A DNA stretch of 64,000 nucleotides from an uncultured Candidatus Melainabacteria bacterium (lineage in GTDB: Bacteria; Cyanobacteriota; Vampirovibrionia; Gastranaerophilales; Gastranaerophilaceae): positions 62,001-126,000 of the forward strand of contig CATLDC010000001.1 in assembly GCA_949902595.1 (NCBI GenBank), given 5' to 3'. The notes beneath the pieces were generated by a model, which saw nothing but the letters and a program-made list of their open reading frames with translations, was not told where the DNA came from and did no database searches. This document shows, one piece after another, positions 34,297-43,043 of the stretch. The number at the start of each line of letters is the position of its first letter. Position 1 is the stretch's first letter. A program made the position numbers and the translations under genes.

Positions 34297-34842
34297 CTAG
34301 TCCCAGTCCCAGTTAAACAGTCTGTATGCAAATTCCTGAATCGGGTTGCTAAATACAGGTGTTTTACCTTCACCCAGGCGTATAAACTTCTGCGCGTTCT
34401 TGTCATTAAGCTGATAGTTGTGCCACGTATCAGGGTTTGAAGGCGTTTCATTGTATTTTGAATCACGTGATACCAAATCCATGTGGTGTTCCTCACCACT
34501 AGCCATAGTAAGAACGCATTTTACAGGCTTTCCGTCTTTGTAGTAGAAAGTCTGCTGAGAATTATCCTTCAAAGACAAGCACTTTTTGGAAGTCTTCCCG
34601 CTCTGGTCTTTTTCCTCGTAATAAACAGAATACCCGTCACAAGAAGAAATTGCAAAATTGTTATATTTCTTCAAGAAATCGTTTATTTCTTTATTTTCTA
34701 ACAAACCGTTGCCGTCTTTATCAAACTCCTTAGCTTTTTCAAACACTGAACTATTCTTGATGGAATTAAGTTCAATGTCTCCGTTGTCGTTAACCTTTAA
34801 AACATTTTGAGGCGTTGTATCGCCAGTTTTGTTTACATTCAT
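34297..34842 (-). CDS. EF-hand-like protein in sigma-28 unit
   Basis: 181 residues from ATG 34842. A longer frame to 34905 would overlap the upstream coding region by 59 bases, so this start, four bases after the preceding stop, is preferred. DKDGNGLLENKE is a canonical 12-residue EF-hand calcium loop, and VNDNGDIELNS earlier looks like a degenerate partner. The rest has no recognised domain. It could bind calcium. No signal peptide at this start. Confidence 0.65.
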   Translation of the reverse strand: MNVNKTGDTTPQNVLKVNDNGDIELNSIKNSSVFEKAKEFDKDGNGLLENKEINDFLKKYNNFAISSCDGYSVYYEEKDQSGKTSKKCLSLKDNSQQTFYYKDGKPVKCVLTMASGEEHHMDLVSRDSKYNETPSNPDTWHNYQLNDKNAQKFIRLGEGKTPVFSNPIQEFAYRLFNWDWD

Positions 34843-34846
34843 ATTT

Positions 34847-35623
34847 TTACAATCCAGCTCCTGTTGAAGATCCATAATGAACATAGCCCGTAGTAGAGCT
34901 GCCATAAATTATCCCACCACCTATTCCAGCATTTCTACAAGCATTACCTATAGACGTTCCTTCTGTAGTAGGATCAGCAGCAGTAGATGCAATCCACTCT
35001 CCACCGGTTAAAGCAAGTCCGGCCAGAGCTAAAGGACTACAGCATAAACCTGTTTCAATAGTATGTAGTGCAAGAGCAGCACCTGATGTCTTTCCCTGAG
35101 CATAGTTCGAAACATCATTAGCTAATGCAAACAGAGCGCCTGCTGTACCCAATTTACCGGCAAGCTTAGAAAGTGTACCTGTAGTACTGCCGGCCATAAG
35201 AGCCGCAGCAGTATTTCTTACTGCTTTACTGTTTTTCGCAGCTGTAATTACCCCGGATTTTGCAGCATCAACAATCGTAGAATATGTGCTTCCCCAATCA
35301 GCAACAGTATCATCCAGCCCGTCCCAGTAGTTTCCGATTCTTGAGTTTCCGTCGCTTCCTGATGTATAACCGTTTGTGCTGCCAGCAACCGGGCTGTATC
35401 CGGTTGTTCCGGTTGAAGAATTTGGAGTGTACGCTTGAGTTGTCATGCCAGCAGTTGAATAGCCTTGAGTGGTGTATGCCTGAGTCGTCATGCCGGTAGT
35501 TGAATATCCTTGGGTAGTATACGCCTGCGTAGTCATACCTTGTGTAGAATATCCCTGGGTTGTATAGCCTTTTGTGGTATATCCATGTGTAGAAGGCATG
35601 TTCGAATAATTACCAAAGCTCAT
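34847..35623 (-). CDS. Tyr/Thr/Gln repeat protein from a sigma-28 promoter
   Basis: 258 residues. The N-terminal ~65 residues are tandem repeats of a GY(S/T)TQG and GMTTQAYTTQ type, a low-complexity, adhesive-looking sequence. Residues ~105-258 are Gly/Ala-rich with weak hydrophobic stretches (LSKLAGKLGTAGALFALAND). No classical signal peptide. AAAGGAG lies before the ATG, and a FliA promoter at 35655-35681. Late flagellar regulation suggests an extracellular, perhaps type III exported, protein used with motility. Family not recognised. Confidence 0.75.
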   Translation of the reverse strand: MSFGNYSNMPSTHGYTTKGYTTQGYSTQGMTTQAYTTQGYSTTGMTTQAYTTQGYSTAGMTTQAYTPNSSTGTTGYSPVAGSTNGYTSGSDGNSRIGNYWDGLDDTVADWGSTYSTIVDAAKSGVITAAKNSKAVRNTAAALMAGSTTGTLSKLAGKLGTAGALFALANDVSNYAQGKTSGAALALHTIETGLCCSPLALAGLALTGGEWIASTAADPTTEGTSIGNACRNAGIGGGIIYGSSTTGYVHYGSSTGAGL

Positions 35624-35654
35624 AGTACTACTCCTTTAAAATAAGACATGTAGT

Positions 35655-35681
35655 ATAACGGCAGTTTTTTGAAAAACTTTA
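35655..35681 (-). promoter_or_regulatory. Sigma-28 (FliA) promoter
   Basis: Minus strand TAAAGTTT (complement of 35674-35681), 11 bp, GCCGTTAT (complement of 35655-35662): 14 of 16 consensus positions with exact spacing. The flanking CCCTAAAGTTTTTCAAAAAA is shared with the promoter at 32617-32643. Confidence 0.85.
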
Positions 35682-35751
35682 GGGCATGGAGAAAATTTGT
35701 TACAAATCTTAATGCTAATTTTTTGTATAATAAACCTGTCAGGAGTTTTTT

Positions 35752-36015
35752 ATGCGAGTAAATAGTATTAATTCAAATGTTAATTTTCAGGCGGTAAATC
35801 AGAAATATTTGCAAAGGGCACAAAAGGAGTACAAACAAATAGGCTGTATTACAAATCATTTACAATTTTGTCTCGTATCAGATGTTGTTCTATTTAAAAA
35901 CATGCCGATACAGGATGGAATTGACACCCTAAAAGCTATAAAAAATTTGGTAAAAAATTCTGATGCCTGTATCGATAAGGACATAGAGCTCCTAACAAAA
36001 CTCTTACGAAAATAA
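35752..36015 (+). CDS. Small hypothetical protein with N-terminal SNVNFQ motif
   Basis: 87 residues beginning MRVNSINSNVNFQAVNQKY, then a helical charged body. TATAAT ~21 bases upstream and AGGAG before the ATG. Shares its N-terminal pattern with the protein at 15597. Convergent with the next gene with 12 bases overlap. Function unknown. Confidence 0.7.
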   Translation: MRVNSINSNVNFQAVNQKYLQRAQKEYKQIGCITNHLQFCLVSDVVLFKNMPIQDGIDTLKAIKNLVKNSDACIDKDIELLTKLLRK

Positions 36016-36852
36016 TCCTGATACCTTTGCACCAATTAATGTTCCAGCTGCAACACCAAGAAGAGAGCCGGCTGCTCCGAAATGCTTCGCTCCCAGAGCA
36101 CCGAGAGAGCCAACTCCTACAATTGTAGAGCCTAAGCTTAGCGCAGTATTTTTTGTTTCTGTTAGAAAATCTGCTCCGTCATCAACTTTGTGTTTGACAT
36201 GCATGGAGCCAATACCGACAATTGCAAGTGTGCCTAAAACAGAGGTACGAAGCATGCTTCGAGCTAGCAAATCCTTAAAAGGATTGTTTGAGTTAACCTT
36301 GAACGCATGAATATAATGATGAAAATCTTCTGTGTAATAAATGCTTGGTAGTGTTGTTGTAATCTTTTCAACACTAATCCCTAATTTTTCACAAATAAAT
36401 TTTCCCAACCTTGTCTCAAGCAAACTCTTGTCAAACTTCAACAACCATTTCGACAACTTAGGAAATACACAATCAGAAGACAACGGATTCATGTACTCTC
36501 TAAGAATTGAACCTTGGAAAAACGAAAACGGGTGCTGCGCTATCTTGTTGTCATAAGGAGGAGTATAGGGCTTGCCAGTGAATTTTGACTTGATTTGTTT
36601 CATTGCAGAAAACAGGTCTCCGATTTCTTCCGGTCCGTTGAGGACTGCAAGGGTAGCAAGGGCGGAGGCGCAGCTGTAGTCATGGCCCACGAGTTTGGAG
36701 GGGAGTTCTTTGAGTTTGCCATATATCGGGACTGTGTCAAATATTGAGCTGTCGTCATCGTCTGGGGAGACGACTTTTCGCAGCGTCTTGTAGTCCTGAT
36801 AGATTTCAGGGAGTTTGGCATATTGATGTTCGTACAAAATTGGGTTTATCAC
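36004..36852 (-). CDS. Hypothetical protein with Gly/Ala-rich hydrophobic C-terminus
   Basis: 282 residues from GTG 36852 (AAAGGTGT 4 bases before); an in-frame start at 36948 is possible but would add a Cys-rich unlikely leader. Residues ~200-282 contain two hydrophobic glycine-rich helices (LGTLAIVGIGSMHV; GSLGALGAKHFGAAGSLLGV). No recognised domain. It is likely membrane-associated. Confidence 0.6.
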   Translation of the reverse strand: MINPILYEHQYAKLPEIYQDYKTLRKVVSPDDDDSSIFDTVPIYGKLKELPSKLVGHDYSCASALATLAVLNGPEEIGDLFSAMKQIKSKFTGKPYTPPYDNKIAQHPFSFFQGSILREYMNPLSSDCVFPKLSKWLLKFDKSLLETRLGKFICEKLGISVEKITTTLPSIYYTEDFHHYIHAFKVNSNNPFKDLLARSMLRTSVLGTLAIVGIGSMHVKHKVDDGADFLTETKNTALSLGSTIVGVGSLGALGAKHFGAAGSLLGVAAGTLIGAKVSGLFS

Positions 36853-37007
36853 GCATACACCTTTATCTACACACACGTATAGATTATAAAAAACACAGTG
36901 AACGCATAAATTGCCTAACATAAGAGAATTATTTACAAAAGTTAACAAAGTGCTTAAAAGTCATTTTTACTTGTAAATTTATCCCGTTTGTATTAAAATT
37001 ACTGTGT

Positions 37008-37013
37008 TATAAT
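37008..37013 (+). promoter_or_regulatory. -10 box of dnaN
   Basis: A perfect TATAAT 21 bases before the dnaN ATG, followed by a GAGGGG ribosome site. Confidence 0.6.
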
Positions 37014-37034
37014 GTCAATTCGAGGGGTATAAAG

Positions 37035-38156
37035 ATGAAATTTGTTGCTAATAAAGATGATTTATTGAACGGGATTAAGATTGTAGAAAGAGCAACTGTG
37101 GTTAAGGGTTTGCAGCCTGTGCTTGCAAACGTACTCATTGAGACAGTCGGTACAAATCAAATCAAACTAACAGCAACAGACTTTGACCTTTCAATAATTA
37201 CCCTGATTGACGCGAGTGTTGAGACAGAAGGCAAGTTTACGCTTCCTGCAAAGAAGCTTGGTGAAATCCTTTCAAGGCTCAATGACGAGCTTATAAACCT
37301 CGAGCTCAACGGTTCAACTGCAACAATCACCTGCAAAAACTCAAAGTTTGACATTATAGGGATTTCAGCAAACGAATTTCCGCAGGTTGAAGAGAACATT
37401 GCAGAGACTGACTGCATGGAAATCGAGACAAGGCCGTTTACAAAAGCCATAAGGCAGGTTGTATCAGCAGCAGCCGGTTACGAGACCAACAACCTTTTAT
37501 CAGGCGTTGTGTGTGAGGTTAACAAGAATGTGCTAGAGATGGCTGCAACTGACGGAAACAGGCTTGCAAGGGTTAGGGAGGTTGTAAAAAACAACTCCAC
37601 TGACGGTGAAAACCCGTTTGAGATGCTCATTTCTTCAAAAGTACTTTCAGAGCTTTCAAAGATTTCGCTCATCACTGAATCTGACACAATCAAGATTTGC
37701 AAGGAAATGAAAAAAATCGTCATCACAATCGACAAGACAAAGATTGTAACAAGGCTTATGCAGGGTCAGTTCCCGAAATACAACCAGCTCATTCCTCAAT
37801 CCTTCCCGAAAGAAGCGACTGTTGAGAAGAGCAACCTAATTTCTGCGCTTGAAAGAGTTGCGGTTATGGTTAACGAAAAGAACAGCATTGTGAAATTTGA
37901 GTTTGCAGACAACACGCTCAAGCTTTCAGGTGATTCTCCTGAGGCTGGTAATTCGCAGGACGAAATCGACATCAAGTATATGGGCGAGCCTCTTGCGATT
38001 GCGTTCAACTACAAGTTCATTCTTGAGTTCCTCAAGATTGCGGAATCCGAAGAAATCAAGGTTCAGCTTAACACTCCGCTTAGCGCGACAGTATTTGCGC
38101 CTTGTTCTGACGAGGATTATTTGTATCTTGTAATGCCGGTTCAGTTGAGAGGATAG
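37035..38156 (+). CDS. dnaN: DNA polymerase III beta sliding clamp
   Basis: 373 residues, usual length with three clamp domains. MKFVANKDDLLNGIKIVERA, ATDGNRLARVREVV and the C-terminal YLYLVMPVQLR (family pattern y-vmP-r). It forms the ring that holds the polymerase on DNA. It is not beside dnaA here, and leads a unit with a leuD-like gene and a zinc-finger protein. Confidence 0.96.
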   Translation: MKFVANKDDLLNGIKIVERATVVKGLQPVLANVLIETVGTNQIKLTATDFDLSIITLIDASVETEGKFTLPAKKLGEILSRLNDELINLELNGSTATITCKNSKFDIIGISANEFPQVEENIAETDCMEIETRPFTKAIRQVVSAAAGYETNNLLSGVVCEVNKNVLEMAATDGNRLARVREVVKNNSTDGENPFEMLISSKVLSELSKISLITESDTIKICKEMKKIVITIDKTKIVTRLMQGQFPKYNQLIPQSFPKEATVEKSNLISALERVAVMVNEKNSIVKFEFADNTLKLSGDSPEAGNSQDEIDIKYMGEPLAIAFNYKFILEFLKIAESEEIKVQLNTPLSATVFAPCSDEDYLYLVMPVQLRG

Positions 38157-38164
38157 GAAGTAAG

Positions 38165-38659
38165 ATGAGGGGAAGAGCTTTTAAATTCGGAGACAACATT
38201 TCTACAGACCACATTGCACCGGGGCGTTTGTTCCACCTGCGTTCTGACTTGCAGGAGTTTGCAAAGCATGTGCTTGAGGATGCTGACGAAAATTTTGCAA
38301 AGAACATGTCAAAGGGCGATTTTGTTGTTGCGGGTAACAACTTCGGGCTGGGCTCATCAAGAGAGCATGCACCTCAGATAATAAAAATTGCGGGCGTGGG
38401 AGCGGTCATTGCAAAGTCTTTTGCGCGGATTTTTTACAGGAACGCAATAAACATCGGCCTGCTTGCAATCGAGTGTGACACGGACGGGATTGACGCCGGA
38501 GACGAGCTGGATTTGGATATCAAGGCCGGGGTATTAAAAAATTTGACAAAAGGTACTATAATACAAATAGAGCCTCTGCCGGATGTTATGATAAGGCTCC
38601 TCAACGACGGAGGGTTAATCGAGCATATCAGGAAGAATGGCGACTTAGTGTTAGGATAG
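38165..38659 (+). CDS. leuD: Isopropylmalate/homoaconitate isomerase small subunit
   Basis: 164 residues. GRAFKFGDNISTDHIAPGR and NFGLGSSREHAPQIIKIAGV are the swivel-domain motifs of LeuD-type proteins of the short bacterial/archaeal class. Together with a large Fe-S subunit, not in the window, it isomerises isopropylmalate in leucine synthesis, or a homologous substrate. It lies 8 bases after dnaN. Confidence 0.88.
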   Translation: MRGRAFKFGDNISTDHIAPGRLFHLRSDLQEFAKHVLEDADENFAKNMSKGDFVVAGNNFGLGSSREHAPQIIKIAGVGAVIAKSFARIFYRNAINIGLLAIECDTDGIDAGDELDLDIKAGVLKNLTKGTIIQIEPLPDVMIRLLNDGGLIEHIRKNGDLVLG

Positions 38660-38671
38660 GAGAGATAAGCA

Positions 38672-39187
38672 ATGGCTGACAACAAAGAAATAATTAAATG
38701 CCCTGCATGTGATAACGAAATGAAAAAGATTTTTATACCGGACGCTGGTATCAATATTGACATCTGCACAGAAGGCTGCGGAGGGATACTTTTTGACAAC
38801 CGCGAGTTAAACAAGTTTGACGAGCCGCACGAAAATATTGACGAGATTCTTAAGGCAATCGACGGCAAGACTTTCATCAAGGTTGACGAGTCAGAAACAA
38901 GAGTTTGCCCGCTTTGCAATGTTCCGATGGTTAAAATGGGCGCCGGAGCAGGCGGGGTTGAAATCGATGTTTGCAACACCTGCGGTGCGAAATTCTTGGA
39001 TAACGGAGAGCTTCAAAAAATCAGGGGTGCAGAAGAAGTAAAAAATGAACGTCTTGATGCGCTTATGAACTCTTTGTACAAAGAAAATCTGCACGATGTT
39101 ATTGGCAAGAACGCAGACAAAAACATCAAATCATCTCCAAGAAGACAGTTCTTTGAGGATTTGGTTTACAAGCACCTGACAAGATAG
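38672..39187 (+). CDS. Double TFIIB-type zinc-ribbon protein
   Basis: 171 residues with two zf-TFIIB-like ribbons (PF13453): CPACDNEMKKIFI…GGILFDNRELNKF and CPLCNVPMVKMG…CNTCGAKFLDNGELQKI. Cytoplasmic, role unknown. AGGAG 8 bases before ATG; likely in one transcript with dnaN and leuD. Confidence 0.85.
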   Translation: MADNKEIIKCPACDNEMKKIFIPDAGINIDICTEGCGGILFDNRELNKFDEPHENIDEILKAIDGKTFIKVDESETRVCPLCNVPMVKMGAGAGGVEIDVCNTCGAKFLDNGELQKIRGAEEVKNERLDALMNSLYKENLHDVIGKNADKNIKSSPRRQFFEDLVYKHLTR

Positions 39188-39189
39188 GT

Positions 39190-40587
39190 TTACTGCTTCA
39201 GCTTGCTTATATCAATCACAAGCCTGTTCTCTTCAGGTGACATCTTGTAGACTTTTGAGACATAAGATAAGATGTACGCTCTGCTTAGGCCAAGCTTCTT
39301 AAAAGTGCCGTCATTGTAGAGTTCAATCAATCTGTCAACGTATTTCTGGCAGTTCTGGTATGTTTCAGGGTGTTTCTTGAGCTGCTCGCGGAAAGACTTG
39401 TGAGCGCGTTCCTCGTTCATAGAAACAGAGGCGAGCGCGTAGTTGCAAAGCTTATCCTCGCCGCCGCGTTTAGCCGGTGTCAGGTGCTCTATGCTGCCCA
39501 TCGTGCCGTAAATCATATCAAACCCGATTTTTTCCGAGGAACTCCCTGTCGCTTTTACAATGAAAGCTGAAATGTCCTGTTTGGAAGTCGGAAGTTTGAT
39601 TGCAGTCTGGGTCATTTTGTGCGCCAGTTTTTTGTCCTCGAGCTCTTTGGTAATCTTCAAAAGGTCATAGATAAAGGATTTTCTGTTAAAAGCGTAGATT
39701 ACAGGAATCTTATAAATCCGCGCGCGTGATTTTATCAGCAAATCGTTAAGTTCTCTGTCTTTGCTCAAAGGCGAGGATTGCAGCACCCTTGAAATCTGTC
39801 TAAGGTTTTCAGCCTGTTTCCTTGTAAAATTCTGAATAACTCTGGATTTTTTGGCCAACTTAATTCCTTTTTTAGCAGAAACCTTCTCAAACATCTCGTC
39901 TTCAGTGAAGCTGGAAAAATTCTGCGCCATTTTCATGAGTTTTTTCATGGTACTGACTTCCTGAGGGTTGTTCCTGCTCTTAATTCCTTCTTCGATTCTT
40001 GCCAGCTTGTACTTGAACTCTTTTGCGCTAAACTCCATCACAACCGGCTTGTAATCGAGTTTTTCTTTTGTAAAGTCCATAAGCTCTGCAAACTTTTTCT
40101 GCTGTTCTTCCGGCATATTTTTAGCGAGCTCTGAAAGTTCATCAAACACAGGCTGCTGAATGGCTCTCAAGCGCTTCTGGTGAATCGGCGCAATCTCGTG
40201 AATGATGTCTTCGATATTTCTGTCAGGGTTAGCGCGCGAAGCTGATTTCAGGATTGAGAGCACGGATTTTTCGACCGGATACAGGCAGTCCTCGTAAGGA
40301 ATAAGCGATTTTACAACAGTTCTTACAGAGCTTGAGAAGACCTTGCGTTTCAGAAACCGCTGCACGGTTGAAGGTGACATCATAGTCCTTCCGGAGTACA
40401 TGTCAGGAATCCTGTAGTCAAGCAGCTTTTTAAGCAGGTCGCCATTCGGTACCCCGCCGGTAAACGAAACAGTGTCGCATCCAGAAGGCATTCTCAATAC
40501 TCTGTATTGAGAACAATCATTATGATTGTTGATTTTCAACCCGGCTGAGGGTCTGAATGTATTCATGATAATTGGTGTTATTCTCAC
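39190..40587 (-). CDS. Hypothetical protein with an HNH-like motif
   Basis: 465 residues from GTG 40587. The middle (~100-340) is helical. Near the C-terminus (~400-430) lies SIEHLTPAKRGGEDKLCNYA followed by an Asn and Arg (MNEERAHKSF). This matches the HNH pattern (E-H-x-x-P … GG … L-x-N-x-A … N-x-x-R), though the usual second Cys pair is absent. The N-terminal TVSFTGGV resembles the short motif of other orphan proteins here. A nuclease role is possible, not certain. Confidence 0.6.
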   Translation of the reverse strand: MRITPIIMNTFRPSAGLKINNHNDCSQYRVLRMPSGCDTVSFTGGVPNGDLLKKLLDYRIPDMYSGRTMMSPSTVQRFLKRKVFSSSVRTVVKSLIPYEDCLYPVEKSVLSILKSASRANPDRNIEDIIHEIAPIHQKRLRAIQQPVFDELSELAKNMPEEQQKKFAELMDFTKEKLDYKPVVMEFSAKEFKYKLARIEEGIKSRNNPQEVSTMKKLMKMAQNFSSFTEDEMFEKVSAKKGIKLAKKSRVIQNFTRKQAENLRQISRVLQSSPLSKDRELNDLLIKSRARIYKIPVIYAFNRKSFIYDLLKITKELEDKKLAHKMTQTAIKLPTSKQDISAFIVKATGSSSEKIGFDMIYGTMGSIEHLTPAKRGGEDKLCNYALASVSMNEERAHKSFREQLKKHPETYQNCQKYVDRLIELYNDGTFKKLGLSRAYILSYVSKVYKMSPEENRLVIDISKLKQ

Positions 40588-40647
40588 AATAATAGAATAA
40601 CAGTAAAAGATATTTTTTGTCAGATTGTTAACAAAGTGTTACAAATA

Positions 40648-40677
40648 AAGGCGCCGGACATTCTGTCCGGCGCCTTT
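40648..40677. terminator. Strong terminator after secDF
   Basis: AAGGCGCCGGACA, loop TTC, reverse complement TGTCCGGCGCCTT: a 13-bp stem with T-rich sequence on the minus strand (CTTTATTTG). It ends the secD-secF unit and lies between it and the 39190 gene start. Confidence 0.92.
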
Positions 40678-40693
40678 GGTTAAATTTCAAGAA

Positions 40694-41644
40694 CTATGCA
40701 GCGGTTTTACCCGGTACTTTTTTGTCTTCCCAAACATCAACAAGTGTTGAGCAGAAGAAGATACTTGAATAAGTACCGATTGCAATACCGAGAATCATTG
40801 CGAGTACGAAGTCTCTTGTAGTTACCCCGCCAAGGAAGTAAAGTGCGAGCAAAGTAATCAAAGTTGTGAGTGAAGTGTTGATACTTCTTGCAAGAGTCTG
40901 GTTAATACTTGCGTTCATAATCTCGCCGAAAGACATTTTCTTTGAGTAGTATTTAAGATTTTCACGTACTCTGTCAAATACAACGATTGTATCGTGAACA
41001 GAAAACCCGATTACGGTAAGCAGTGCTGTTACAAAAAGAGCATCGATTTGTACACCATAAACCAACCCCAGGATTGAGAACACCCCGAGTACAAAAAGCG
41101 TGTCGTGAACGAGCCCCAGAATTGCAGCAAGAGCGTAATCAAACTGGAATCTGAATGTCAGGTAAGCAACAATACCAACAAGTGCCAAAGAAAGCGCTAT
41201 CAAAGAGTTTTTGAAAAGCTCCATACCCAAAGTAGGCCCGACTGATGATACTTGAACAAGTTCAGGTGAGTCAAATTCAGAATCAACAATGTTTGTAATC
41301 TGTTCTTGTTCGGTTGAACCTTCATCAATGAACTTTGTTCTGATTGAAAGAATTGATTTCAGGTCAGTATCCTGTTGAGAATTTACGTTAATGATTTGCA
41401 GGTAAGGGTTTTCAATACCGCCTTTTTCAAGGCTGCTTCTAACAGAAGCAAGCTTATCATTAGTAATTGCTTCTTTTACACCGTACTGCAAAGTAGTACC
41501 ACCAGTGTAATCAATCCCGACTTTCAAAGGTGTATGAGTCGGATAAGTAATTGTTGAATAAATCATTGCAACAATCCCCGGCAAGAGCAGCAATGCTGAC
41601 AGTGCTAAAAATATAAATCTGTTTTTTACAATATCTAATTTCAT
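40694..41644 (-). CDS. secF: Protein-export membrane protein SecF
   Basis: 316 residues with six membrane helices. GIDYTGGTTLQYGV is the SecF start motif, then SVGPTLGMELFKNSLIALSL, FSVHDTIVVFDRVREN and LARSINTSLTTLITLLALYF. With SecD it uses the proton gradient to assist SecYEG export. 20 bases after secD. Confidence 0.97.
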   Translation of the reverse strand: MKLDIVKNRFIFLALSALLLLPGIVAMIYSTITYPTHTPLKVGIDYTGGTTLQYGVKEAITNDKLASVRSSLEKGGIENPYLQIINVNSQQDTDLKSILSIRTKFIDEGSTEQEQITNIVDSEFDSPELVQVSSVGPTLGMELFKNSLIALSLALVGIVAYLTFRFQFDYALAAILGLVHDTLFVLGVFSILGLVYGVQIDALFVTALLTVIGFSVHDTIVVFDRVRENLKYYSKKMSFGEIMNASINQTLARSINTSLTTLITLLALYFLGGVTTRDFVLAMILGIAIGTYSSIFFCSTLVDVWEDKKVPGKTAA

Positions 41645-41664
41645 TTTTGTATCCTTATATCTCT

Positions 41665-42972
41665 TTAGTCTAGTATTCCGAACTTAGCCTTTTCTCTGCT
41701 AGTCTCAACCGCCTGGAAGCTGTCATTGATTTCGCTTGCCTTCAAGCCGAAGAGTTCAGGATGAGTAAGTTTTCCGGTACCGAATATCAGGTGCATAAAG
41801 TTTCTTGTAATCGTAATCGCAGAGAACATTGAAACAATTACACCGACTGCAAGAGTGAGCGCAAAACCTTTTACAATGCTTGTACCGCAGCAGTAGAGGA
41901 TTACGCAGGTGATAATCGTTGTCATGTTTGAGTCGAAAATACTTGTAAACGCTCTGTCAAAACCTGAGTTAATCGCGGTGAACAATGTTCTGCCGGCTTT
42001 AAGTTCTTCTTTTGTTCTTTCAAAGATAAGAATGTTAGCGTCCACTGCCATACCGATACTCAGGATAAAACCTGCAATACCTGCAAGGGTCAGAGTAATC
42101 GGGATTGCTTTGAATAAAGCAAACAAGAATAGCCCGTAAAGCACAAGTGCCAAATCAGCAATCAAGCCAGGTGCTCTGTAATAAATTGCCATAAATATCA
42201 TTACGAATCCAAGCCCGATAGCGCCTGCAATCTTTGATTTTGCGATACTGTCAGCACCTAGAGTAGGTCCTACTGTATTTTCTTCGATAATTTTTGCAGG
42301 AACAGGAAGCGCACCGGCATTCAAGAGGTCAACCATTTTCTTTGCTTCTTCGTAAACAAATCCGCTGTCACCGCCTGAAATCTGTGCACGTCCGCCTGTA
42401 ATAGCTTCTCTTATAACAGGTGCTGACTGTAATTCACCATTAAAGAAAATTGCCATTGGCTGACCAACAAGCTGTTTTGTTAAGTCTGCGAATTTCTTTG
42501 TGCCTTCTCCGTTGAATTCCAAATCAACAACCCACTGACCGTTCTGGGAATTAGTGCTCAGGTTTGCTCTTGAAAGGTCTTTACCTGTAAGTCCTGTTGC
42601 TTCCCATTCAGCTTCTCCATTTTTCATAACGGGTTTTCTGAAATCAAGTTCAGCTGTTTCACCAAGATAAGCTTTTGCCTGATTCAAATCTGAAACATCC
42701 GGAATCTCTACAACAAGTCTTTTTTCACCGGATCTTTGTACAACAGTTTCTGAAACACCGAGTTTGTTAACTCTGTTTTCGATTGCGAATTGCAAGCTTT
42801 CCATCATATCAGGTGTAATTTGTGCAATCGTATCAGAAGTTTGCGCTTCAAGAACAAGGCGGGAGCCGCCTACCAAATCCAAACCGAGTTTTGTCGGCTT
42901 TGTACAAATAACCACAATAGATGTTATGGCGAGAAGTACAATCACCCAAAACATTATCAGTTTATTCTTCAT
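41665..42972 (-). CDS. secD: Protein-export membrane protein SecD
   Basis: 435 residues. GLDLVGGSRLVLEA, then the periplasmic domain, NTVGPTLGADSIAKSKIAGA and the SMAVDANILIFERTKEEL helix-loop that carries the family's key acidic residue. It is shorter than E. coli SecD, as in many other phyla. It heads the secDF unit. Confidence 0.97.
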   Translation of the reverse strand: MKNKLIMFWVIVLLAITSIVVICTKPTKLGLDLVGGSRLVLEAQTSDTIAQITPDMMESLQFAIENRVNKLGVSETVVQRSGEKRLVVEIPDVSDLNQAKAYLGETAELDFRKPVMKNGEAEWEATGLTGKDLSRANLSTNSQNGQWVVDLEFNGEGTKKFADLTKQLVGQPMAIFFNGELQSAPVIREAITGGRAQISGGDSGFVYEEAKKMVDLLNAGALPVPAKIIEENTVGPTLGADSIAKSKIAGAIGLGFVMIFMAIYYRAPGLIADLALVLYGLFLFALFKAIPITLTLAGIAGFILSIGMAVDANILIFERTKEELKAGRTLFTAINSGFDRAFTSIFDSNMTTIITCVILYCCGTSIVKGFALTLAVGVIVSMFSAITITRNFMHLIFGTGKLTHPELFGLKASEINDSFQAVETSREKAKFGILD

Positions 42973-43043
42973 CTATACACTCCTTTTTTATTTGATGTTT
43001 AAATATTATCCCAAATCTGAAAATATGAATCTTACCCGACTGG

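Noticed and set aside
38434-38979. A 181-codon minus-strand frame across leuD and the zinc-ribbon gene
   Set aside because: It covers parts of two well-supported genes in antisense, with no promoter or ribosome site.
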